Part shown: in pieces, positions 8,786 to 16,335 of the stretch
How the letters are laid out: the number at the start of each line of letters is the position of its first letter
Position numbering within the stretch: the stretch's first letter is position 1
Source of the DNA: Nostoc sp. JL34
Lineage (GTDB): Bacteria > Cyanobacteriota > Cyanobacteriia > Cyanobacteriales > Nostocaceae
Assembly (NCBI RefSeq): GCF_017114945.1
Contig: NZ_JABXKQ010000040.1
Coordinates: 1 to 46,669 of the forward strand
Length of the DNA stretch: 46,669 bases
Reading direction: 5' to 3'
The notes under the pieces: model-generated
The model's input: only the letters and a program-made list of their open reading frames with translations
Told to the model about the DNA's origin: nothing
Databases searched by the model: none
Made by a program: the position numbers and the translations under genes

Positions 8786-10105
8786 ATGCTACCAAGTAAT
8801 AGAGAGAACTTCCAAAAAGATAAACTAAAGTTTGTTTATTTTGAACTCCCATCTGCGCTTAAATCTCTAAATTTTTCTTGTTTTGTTATCGGAGAAAGCT
8901 TATCTTTCTTTGGGTCTTGGATGACTCAAATTGCTTTGGTTTGGCTAGTTTATCAATTAACTAATTCGGCTGTATTGGTAGGTGTCGCTGGATTTACAAA
9001 TCAAGCTACGGGCTTGATTATTACTCCTTTGGTAGGAGTCTTACTGGATCGGTGGAACTTACGATATGTCTTATTAACTACTCAGCTAGTATCTATTCTG
9101 CTATCATCTACCCTAACTTTTCTAACTCTTAGCGATAACATCAATGTTGCATGGATTATTGCCATTGGTACGATTCAGGGGACGGTGAAAGCTTTCGATT
9201 TGCCAGCACGTCAGGTAATTATTCCCAGACTTCTGGATAAGAAGTCAGATACTTATAGTGCGATTGCTTCCCATTCATTCTTGATTAATACAGCGAAGTT
9301 TGTTAGTCCTATGATTGGGGGTTTACTGATTGCTAGGTCTGGTGCTGCTTCCTGCTTTTTAGTAGATAGTATGAGTTATCTACCATTTATATCTGCAATC
9401 TTAACTGTGAAAGTAAACCCAGTTATAAATAATTCATCCACTCAAAAATCTCAAATTTGGAACAATCTCAAAGAAGGATTTGTTTATGCATACGAATTCT
9501 TGCCAATTAAATATTTATTGTTATTACAAATAATTATCTGTTTTATGGGAATGACTCACGTAAATCTAGTGCCCATTTTTGCCCAAGAGGTTTTGAAAGG
9601 TAATGCAGAAACTATGGGATTTTTAATGACAGCTTCGGCTCTTGGTTCGATTGTTTCAGGTATTTATCTCATTTCCAGAAAAAATGTCATAGGACTGGGG
9701 AAGATAATAGCAAGCTCTGCTGCAACTTTAGGTTTAGGTTTAATAGTTTTTTCCCAGTCAACCAATCTAGAGATTTGTTTAGTATTCATGTTTATCATAG
9801 GGATGAATAATACTCTGACTCTGGCTTCAATTAATAACTTTATGCAATCGATTCTTCTTGAGGAAGATAAAAGAGGTAGAGTAACTAGTATATTTACAAC
9901 TGGTTTCTTAGGAATACTGCCTTTCGGTAATTTATTTTTTGGAGCATTGGCAGGTTACTTTGGTGTTACCAGTGCTTTACTATTTGGTGGTATTTGTTGC
10001 ATATTAGGAGCATATTTCTTTAGTAGACAACTGCCCCGAATCGGAAAGATAGTACATCCAATTTATGCCCAGTTGGGCTTACTTTCACAGTCAAATAAAG
10101 GCTAA
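8786..10105 (+). CDS. MFS transporter, MFS_3/EntS-like exporter
   Basis: 439 aa with about 12 hydrophobic helices. The start LNFSCFVIGESLSFFGSWM and the loop GVLLDRWNLRYVLL (the MFS motif A region) are typical of the MFS_3 group, which includes the enterobactin exporter EntS and macrolide-efflux-like proteins. FDLPARQVIIPRL is another typical block. It is in the inner membrane and probably exports a small molecule by proton exchange. ATG at 8786 follows AGGGAAA. The following haloperoxidase-like gene is 612 bp away, so sharing a transcript is doubtful. No substrate can be named. Confidence 0.88.
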   Translation: MLPSNRENFQKDKLKFVYFELPSALKSLNFSCFVIGESLSFFGSWMTQIALVWLVYQLTNSAVLVGVAGFTNQATGLIITPLVGVLLDRWNLRYVLLTTQLVSILLSSTLTFLTLSDNINVAWIIAIGTIQGTVKAFDLPARQVIIPRLLDKKSDTYSAIASHSFLINTAKFVSPMIGGLLIARSGAASCFLVDSMSYLPFISAILTVKVNPVINNSSTQKSQIWNNLKEGFVYAYEFLPIKYLLLLQIIICFMGMTHVNLVPIFAQEVLKGNAETMGFLMTASALGSIVSGIYLISRKNVIGLGKIIASSAATLGLGLIVFSQSTNLEICLVFMFIIGMNNTLTLASINNFMQSILLEEDKRGRVTSIFTTGFLGILPFGNLFFGALAGYFGVTSALLFGGICCILGAYFFSRQLPRIGKIVHPIYAQLGLLSQSNKG

Positions 10106-10717
10106 AGGATCAAGGATCTATCAAATGTGGTGTGTAGCTTTTATTTTATGTTGTCTAGAAGCGATCGCCTAATTCTCTCAACTCGATCTTTCACCAAAAC
10201 CCACTGTGTAGCGTTTCATCGTCGGTAGCACAGAATACGCGCTGTGTACCTCTGACTCCGGGGCTTTCGCACTCTTGCTAAGTTTATTGTAAAAACCTCT
10301 TGATTTTCATCACCGTTTGTGGGAAAGTCTGATTTAACATCTAAAATACGGTAAATCGATAAACTTACAGGTCTTTAACGGTCTAACTGGAAGAAAGTAC
10401 AGCTAATATAGCGACACTTGAATCCTGGCAACAAGCTATCGGACTAATTAAGACTACGGAAGTGTAATTAGCCATGCGAGCAAAGCTTGAATATTAGCAT
10501 TAAATACCTACATAACTGTCAGGAGAATAATCTCCAGTGCAAGTTACCTTTTACTAGAAAAACCCCAGATTTTATCATAAATTCAGTGAGATTGCCTTCT
10601 TTCTTTGGAGGTGGGTATTCCGTGTGTGGCTCAAAGTGATTCTAGCTTTTAGCTACTCATGTATTTACTCATGCCTGGATTTTTGAATTATTTTTTGCCA
10701 GTGGAGAACAACTTAAA
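10106..10717. other. 612-bp gap with no gene seen
   Basis: The region contains one HIP1 octamer near 10161 and short GC-rich patches around 10200-10280. I find no convincing reading frame, tRNA or strong hairpin. The promoter of the haloperoxidase-like gene must lie here, but no clear -35/-10 pair stands out. Confidence 0.4.
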
Positions 10718-12559
10718 ATGCAAGCAGATCCCAACCAATACCAAGATTCTGAAAAAAATGCTCAGGCTGATAGTGAAATAAGAAAAACTAAGCAATTTCA
10801 AACTAACACAGGTAGTAGAAGATTATTCCTCGGTCGTGCCAGCAGACGCTCATTTCTCGGTCGCGCCGGCTTATTTAGTGCAGCTAGTGTTGTTGCAGGG
10901 GTTTTTAGCTCATCCTTTTCCTTGAAGAAAGGAGAAAATATTGTCCAGGCCCAGGAAGCTGCTGTCAAGCCAAACTATAGCGACTTACGTGAGAAAGCCT
11001 TTCAAGTCCGTACAACAGCAGCCAAGGTTAATCGGGAAATTCCCATTCCTCCCCATCCCACCAACGGAGATGAGGCGAAGTATGCCAACAAAATTGCCAC
11101 GGATACACGAGGATTGCCCCATAATCAACTGGGCGAAGTCGATCTGAAGGCTTATCAATCTTTTATTAATGCGCTGAAATCTGGCGATCCCAACGAGTAT
11201 GAAAAGATCATCCTGGGCGGCAAACGGAAGCTGGTACAACCGCTCACCCCATTAGCAATTAGCTTGAGTGGGGTGAATACTTGCCAATTGGCGATTCCAG
11301 TACCACCCACCCTGGATAGTGCAGAACAGGGGGCTGAATTCCTGGAAATTGCTTGGCAACAACTCTTGCAGGATGTACCTTTTAGCGAATTCCGCAATGA
11401 TACAACTAACCCGCTGATTTTGGCGGCTGTTAAGGATCTGAATCGGTTATCAGCATTTAAAGGGCCTAAACAAAACGGCCGGGTTACACCCGAACTGCTG
11501 TTTCGAGGCACTGCGATTTACGTTGATGCCTCTGGTCGAACGATCTACCACACATTACCAGGGGTAGATGTGGGCCCTTATGTCTCCCAGTTTTTACTGC
11601 GTCCAATACCCGCAGGAACACATAGTTATGCTCAACTTAACCGTGTTCCTCTAGCTATTCCCGAAAACAGTTTCCAAACTAACTATGACGAGTGGTTGCT
11701 AGTACAAAATGGTGGCGATCCTGGTCGAACGATTAAGTTTGACTCAACCCGTCGCTACTTTATCAACGGGCGCGACCAGTCAGAGATTGCCCACACACCA
11801 CCGCCAGTCTATGGAAATGCAGCTCTAATTCTACTCGCCAAGCCAGTCAGTGATAATCCCCTAGCTGGCGGTGTTGGTTCACCTTACAATGCCGGTAATC
11901 CTTACAACAAGTCAAAGACACAATCTGGTGGTTCTGGAACATTTGGCCCAGGATATTCACAATCTCTGATCGGTTGGGTTAGTCCACATGCAATTAGAGC
12001 GGCTTATTGGCAAAAGTATTACGTACATCGTCGTCTGCGAGCCGAGGCTTATGGTGGATTAGTTCACAACAACAAGGTGAATAAAACCAACTATCCGATT
12101 CACTCTGAAGTTTTCAAGTCAGAAGCACTCGATCGCTTCTTCAGCAAAAATAAATCCTATTTGCTACCACAAGCCTTCCCCGAAGGGGCACCGTTACACT
12201 CTTCTTATCCAGGGGGCGCTTCGGTGTCAGCAGGTGCTAGTGTCACAATCTTGAAGGCGCTATTTGATGAGAATTATGTGATTCCGAATCCGGTAGTGCC
12301 CGATCCCAAAGATCCGAGCAAGTTGATTCCATATCAAGGGCCACCACTGACAGTTGGCGGCGAATTGAACAAACTGGCGGCGAATATTGGCTTAGGTCGT
12401 GATAGTGCGGGGATTCACTGGCGCACGGATGCAGCAGCTTCGTTGGCTCTGGGCGAAGCGATCGCTATTGGTATTCTCAAAGACGAGAAGCTAACGTTCC
12501 GCGAAAACTTTGAAGGTTTCACATTCACCAAATTTGATGGTACAAAAGTCACAATTTAA
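10718..12559 (+). CDS. Tat-exported vanadium-dependent haloperoxidase homologue lacking the acid-base His
   Basis: 613 aa. An N-terminal Tat signal is visible, with two twin-arginine cores in a row (RRLFLGRA then RRSFLGRA) before a hydrophobic stretch, so export of a folded protein is expected. The C-terminal half matches algal/cyanobacterial vanadium bromoperoxidases. KYYVHRRLRAE gives the vanadate ligands Lys433 and Arg441 (spacing 8 as in Corallina). GRDSAGIHWRTD gives Arg561 and the vanadium-coordinating His567. The central motif, normally HPSYxSGHA, reads HSSYPGGAS, so the acid-base His is Ala501 and the Ser two before it is Gly499. The 66-residue spacing to His567 equals that in the algal enzyme, so the alignment is firm. 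It may be inactive as a haloperoxidase, or may use vanadate or phosphate differently. ATG at 10718 follows GTGGAGAA. Confidence 0.85.
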   Translation: MQADPNQYQDSEKNAQADSEIRKTKQFQTNTGSRRLFLGRASRRSFLGRAGLFSAASVVAGVFSSSFSLKKGENIVQAQEAAVKPNYSDLREKAFQVRTTAAKVNREIPIPPHPTNGDEAKYANKIATDTRGLPHNQLGEVDLKAYQSFINALKSGDPNEYEKIILGGKRKLVQPLTPLAISLSGVNTCQLAIPVPPTLDSAEQGAEFLEIAWQQLLQDVPFSEFRNDTTNPLILAAVKDLNRLSAFKGPKQNGRVTPELLFRGTAIYVDASGRTIYHTLPGVDVGPYVSQFLLRPIPAGTHSYAQLNRVPLAIPENSFQTNYDEWLLVQNGGDPGRTIKFDSTRRYFINGRDQSEIAHTPPPVYGNAALILLAKPVSDNPLAGGVGSPYNAGNPYNKSKTQSGGSGTFGPGYSQSLIGWVSPHAIRAAYWQKYYVHRRLRAEAYGGLVHNNKVNKTNYPIHSEVFKSEALDRFFSKNKSYLLPQAFPEGAPLHSSYPGGASVSAGASVTILKALFDENYVIPNPVVPDPKDPSKLIPYQGPPLTVGGELNKLAANIGLGRDSAGIHWRTDAAASLALGEAIAIGILKDEKLTFRENFEGFTFTKFDGTKVTI

Positions 12560-12665
12560 AGCTTTCACTGTTTAGAAAGGCAGACTTAGAGATGCGTTAA
12601 GAGCGAAAGTGCTATTTCGTGTCTCTACAACTTGTTTGCATCCTATTGAGTTGAAGAATTACCCA

Positions 12666-13706
12666 ATGCCTACTTTTGAGAAATTTTACTCGCGATGCCT
12701 GCGGCGGGCTGCGCCTACGCGGTTATTGAGCATAGTAGTCGCGATCGCCCTCTTGATCTCTACAACACAAGTATTCAACGCCAAGAATACAGCATCAGCA
12801 CAAGACGCATCGCCGGACATAGTACTAGCTAAGAAAATCGCCAAAGAAATCATGGCGGCTTGTCCCGTTGTCTCTGATGCTAAAAATTTAGCTGCCTTCA
12901 ACTCATGCGCTGACAAACTCGCGAAGTTAACAATCCTCCGCGACACGATGAACGTACCCTTCTTGTGGGGCGCTCAAAATAAAGTTGGTAACTATAATCT
13001 CAAAGATCATCAAAAAACTGAATTTGATCCCTTGGTCTGGCGACGCACTTACCTTTCTACCTTTATGTTTAAAGGTGAACCCAAGGTTGAACAGATAAAC
13101 AATCTGATTGTCATCCACCTGCCGACTCAGTTTCGGAATCAGCTTGATATTGGAGATTTTCCTTATCCGTTCTGGCATTCATCGAAAAAGTGGGATTCTT
13201 ATCAGCAAACTACTGAATTACTTTTCTTTCTAGAACAAAAGAAGCTCATCGGTTCGCTACGTTCAGCTGTAGTTGATCCAAAGCGTCCAAAAATAAATCA
13301 TGCATGGGATGGTAAATGGGTTTGGAATGACGCTAGGGGTAAGAAGCAGCCTTATGTGACACTATATACACATTTATTTTCTTCATCGAACCCACACGTT
13401 GCTAAAGTTGATGCTGCTTATCGAGCATTGGAGGTCAAGCTAAGGGAAAATTCTTGTGTTGTTTGCCACAGTCCAGACAACGCAGCCAAGCAGAATCCTA
13501 TATTAATACTGAATTATCCGAATCAGGCTCTCACCTTACGACATGAAACGGTGCGCCAAATCAAAGAAAAACGGATGCCTCCTCCGGCTGGTATTGCTAA
13601 CGAGCAAGAGCGACAACAGCTAATTGAACTCGCCCAGACATTTGCCCAAGCAGGCGATCTGGCTCTGGCTTACGAAGGTGAAAAAATAACTTCTGGAAAA
13701 AACTAA
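12666..13706 (+). CDS. Exported one-haem cytochrome c-like protein
   Basis: 346 aa from ATG at 12666; an upstream in-frame start at 12609 would put 19 residues before the signal peptide. The N-terminus has an Arg-rich region, a hydrophobic core (LLSIVVAIALLIS) and a probable cleavage site near ASAQDA, so it is periplasmic or lumenal. The haem c motif is CVVCH (Cys264, Cys267, His268), and MPPPAG (Met304) is the likely sixth ligand, so the last 100 residues form a cytochrome c domain. The middle 160 residues match no family that I recognise. The gene starts 106 bp after the haloperoxidase-like gene on the same strand and may share its transcript; the two could form an exported redox pair. A dispersed repeat lies inside the signal-peptide codons. 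Confidence 0.75.
   Translation: MPTFEKFYSRCLRRAAPTRLLSIVVAIALLISTTQVFNAKNTASAQDASPDIVLAKKIAKEIMAACPVVSDAKNLAAFNSCADKLAKLTILRDTMNVPFLWGAQNKVGNYNLKDHQKTEFDPLVWRRTYLSTFMFKGEPKVEQINNLIVIHLPTQFRNQLDIGDFPYPFWHSSKKWDSYQQTTELLFFLEQKKLIGSLRSAVVDPKRPKINHAWDGKWVWNDARGKKQPYVTLYTHLFSSSNPHVAKVDAAYRALEVKLRENSCVVCHSPDNAAKQNPILILNYPNQALTLRHETVRQIKEKRMPPPAGIANEQERQQLIELAQTFAQAGDLALAYEGEKITSGKN
12693..12720. repeat. Dispersed GC-rich repeat inside the signal-peptide coding region
   Basis: The block beginning GCGATGCCTGCGGCGG and ending GCGCCTACGC is a common intergenic repeat in Nostoc-type genomes; a diverged relative (GCGATGCCTACTGCGG) lies at 8044. Here it stays in frame and supplies the codons for RCLRRAAPTR, the positively charged start of the signal peptide. 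Confidence 0.6.
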
Positions 13707-13810
13707 TATCAATCATTGTTAAGCTCCGGCAACACGATTAAGATACAGTAGTTTATAGCCTAGCTTTTGCAAAGTAATGCTTGTAGCAGTGCAATGCTCT
13801 GGGAAAATCA

Positions 13811-15187
13811 ATGGTAAAAGATTTATCTGGACTCGAAATTACTACCGATTCATCAGCTGCGGTAGATGCTATCAATAGCTTTGTCGATCAATTATTGGGT
13901 GTTGGTAACGATGCCCAAGTTATTCTTAAAGCAGTTGAGGCAGATCCAGCGTGTGCGATCGCCAACGCTCAAACTGCCGCCTTTTATCTGTTTGCTGGTG
14001 GCTCTGTTGCCTTAACCGAGGCGAAATCTTATCTTAATGTGGCGAAAGCAAACTTAAAAAGAGCGAGCGATCGCGAAAAACTTTACGTTGCGGCAATTGA
14101 AGCATGGGCAAACCGAGACATTGCTCAAGCGATCGCTTCATGGTGAGCGATCGCCATTACCTTTCCCTGCGATTTAGCTTCGGTACATCTGGCCCAATAC
14201 CACTATCGAAATTCCGGTAACAGTCAGGGAATGCTACTGATTGCCGAAAAAGTTTTCGCCGCCAATGGTGACAACCCTTATATGTATGGGATGCTGGCCT
14301 TTGGGCTAGAAGAGTGCCATCGAATAGCCGAAGCAGAAGAATATGGGCGACAAGCGATCGCTCTGAAACGAGATAACCGTTGGGCACACCACGCCGTTGC
14401 TCATGTATTAGAAACTCAAGGACGCCTAGAAGAAGGAATTAGCTTAATGGAGAGTCTTAGCGATACTTGGGAATATGGTAGCTCGGCTTTTTATGGACAC
14501 CTTTGGTGGCATACATCCCTTTACTACCTGGATATTGAAAATTTTGCCAAAGTACTAGAAATATATGACACGCGCATTTGGGGACGTGCCAAAAAAGACA
14601 ATGGACGCGAACAGATTAATGCGATCGCCTTGTTGCTACGGCTGGAGTTACGCGGTGTAGATATCGGTTCGCGCTGGCAGGAAATTGCTGCTTACCTGCA
14701 ACCACGAATACACGAACATACCCTCGCCTTTTTGGATTTGCAATATATCTATGCATTGGTACGGGGCGGTAAAGATGACTGGGCGGCAGAGATGTTAGAG
14801 AGTATGCAAACTCATGGAGAGAACGTCTTACCCTATGCGCGGCCAACTTGGGTAGAGGTAGGAGTACCAGCGGCTAGAGGGATGATTGCTCATGCTCGTG
14901 GGGATTGGAAAAGTGCGATCGCGGAACTAGAGCCAGTATTACCCGATTTACACTCCACAGGTGGATCTCATGCTCAACGAGATTTATTTGAGCAAATTTA
15001 TCTTGATGCACTGATTCGCGATCGGCAGTATCACAAAACCTTGAATGTCCTGGAAAAGCGCAATGCATCTCGGAGCAACATTCCCGTGATTCAGCGGGAA
15101 TTGGCTAATACCTACAGCCAGCTAGGACGCAGCGATGAAGCACATCAAGCCTCTCAACTTGCATTGGAACTATCACAACGTTATTAA
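13811..15187 (+). pseudogene. TTC38/StaR-like TPR protein interrupted by an in-frame TGA
   Basis: Read as one frame this is 458 codons, the usual size for the TTC38/StaR-like tetratricopeptide family. Codon 112 is TGA (14144-14146). The frame is the same before and after it: before it reads ...REKLYVAAIEAWANRDIAQAIASW, and after it AIAITFPCDLASVHLAQYHY, a smooth family match, so this is a nonsense change and not a frameshift. The downstream part has the family hallmarks WAHHAVAHVLETQGRLEEG, HLWWHTSLYYL and IYDTRIWG. ATG at 14231 could restart translation and give 318 aa. Two HIP1 octamers (14129 and 14147) flank the stop. StaR-like proteins occur in several biosynthetic clusters, but their role is unclear. 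The aldo/keto reductase starts 19 bp after the end. Confidence 0.8.
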
Positions 15188-15206
15188 AAAAAGTAGAGCA
15201 AACAGG

Positions 15207-16187
15207 ATGACGACATACGTAAATCTCGGAAAAAGTGGATTAAAAGTATCACGCTTGGCTCTGGGTACTATGACCTATGGTTCTCGGAAATGGCGAGAAT
15301 GGGTACTAGAAGAAGAAGAAAGTCGCCCGTTTATTAAATTGGCTTTAGAGTTGGGGATAAACTTCTTTGATACCGCCGATGTTTACTCCTTAGGTGTCAG
15401 TGAAGAAATTCTGGGACGGGCACTCAAGGATTTTGCCAAAAGAGATCAAGTTGTCATTGCTACCAAAGTCTTCAATAAAATCGGTGATGGCCCCAATGAT
15501 CGGGGGCTGTCTCGTAAGCATATTTTTGATGGCATTGATGCCTCATTACGGCGTTTACAAACAGATTACGTCGATTTGTATCAAATTCACCGCTGGGACT
15601 ACGAGACACCAATTGAGGAAACCCTAGAGGCGCTACATGATGTAGTCAAATCAGGTAAGGTTCGTTACTTAGGAATCTCAAGTGTTTATGCGTGGCAGTT
15701 CGCCAAAGCCCTTTACACGGCTGACAAACACGGCTGGACTCGCTTTATATCTATTCAAAATCACTACAACTTGGTTTATCGAGAAGAAGAGAGAGAGGTG
15801 ATACCTTTATCTCTAGATCAAGGGATTGGGATCATTCCTTGGAGTCCCCTAGCGCGTGGTTTCCTGGCTGGAAATCGCAGCAAACAAGACTATGGTGAAA
15901 GCGTGCGAGCAAAAACCGACGAATTCGCTCACAATCTCTACTATCAAGATTCAGATTTCCAAATAGTCGATCGCGTCGTCGAATTAGCTCAAAAACGCGG
16001 CGTGAAACCAACACAAATTGCCTTAGCTTGGTTATTGCATCAACCGGGCGTAACGGCTCCGATAGTTGGTGCTAGCAAGATAGAGCATCTCAAAGAAGCA
16101 GTTGAGGCTTTGGATTTGAAGCTTTCTGATGATGAGCGTAAATTCCTGGAAGAACCTTATACACCTCATCCCATTTTAGGACATTAG
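15207..16187 (+). CDS. Aldo/keto reductase
   Basis: 326 aa from ATG at 15207 (MTTYVNLGKSGLKVSRLALG), 19 bp after the TPR gene. An ATG at 15135 would overlap that gene and add 24 unrelated residues. The catalytic tetrad of this NAD(P)H-dependent family is visible: Asp55 and Tyr60 (FFDTADVYS), Lys87 (IATKVF) and His128 (YQIHRWD). IIPWSPLARGFL and the cofactor-binding end PIVGASKIEHLKEAV also fit. The closest general type is the cytosolic YajO/AKR-like class acting on aldehydes and ketones; the substrate is unknown. Its tight spacing suggests co-transcription with the TPR gene and perhaps with the exported redox genes before it. Confidence 0.92.
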   Translation: MTTYVNLGKSGLKVSRLALGTMTYGSRKWREWVLEEEESRPFIKLALELGINFFDTADVYSLGVSEEILGRALKDFAKRDQVVIATKVFNKIGDGPNDRGLSRKHIFDGIDASLRRLQTDYVDLYQIHRWDYETPIEETLEALHDVVKSGKVRYLGISSVYAWQFAKALYTADKHGWTRFISIQNHYNLVYREEEREVIPLSLDQGIGIIPWSPLARGFLAGNRSKQDYGESVRAKTDEFAHNLYYQDSDFQIVDRVVELAQKRGVKPTQIALAWLLHQPGVTAPIVGASKIEHLKEAVEALDLKLSDDERKFLEEPYTPHPILGH

Positions 16188-16201
16188 TATCTAGGGTAGA
16201 A

Positions 16202-16236
16202 GGGACTGGGGACTGGGGACTGGGGACTGGAGACTG
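16202..16236. repeat. Heptanucleotide tandem repeat (STRR type)
   Basis: Four exact GGGACTG units and one GAGACTG unit run head to tail at 16202-16236. The complement of this heptamer is one of the short tandemly repeated repetitive sequences described from filamentous cyanobacteria. Confidence 0.9.
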
Positions 16237-16270
16237 GTTTTCTCCAGCAAGAACTGCCTTCCTCGATAAA

Positions 16271-16321
16271 ATCCCCTCTCCCCATTTCCCCCTAAAAGGG
16301 GAGAACCGGGTTAGAGGGGAT
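16271..16321. terminator. Hairpin between two convergent genes
   Basis: ATCCCCTCT (16271-16279) pairs with AGAGGGGAT (16313-16321), and an inner CTCCCC...GGGGAG pairing extends the stem. It lies between the ends of the aldo/keto reductase gene (plus) and the DUF4912 gene (minus) and may end both transcripts. Confidence 0.45.
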
Positions 16322-16335
16322 AACTCAGGGTAATG

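Noticed and set aside
14144..14146. TGA read as selenocysteine in the TPR gene
   Set aside because: No selenocysteine insertion hairpin is evident directly downstream, the aligned family position shows no Cys pattern, and cyanobacteria are not known for this pathway in such proteins.
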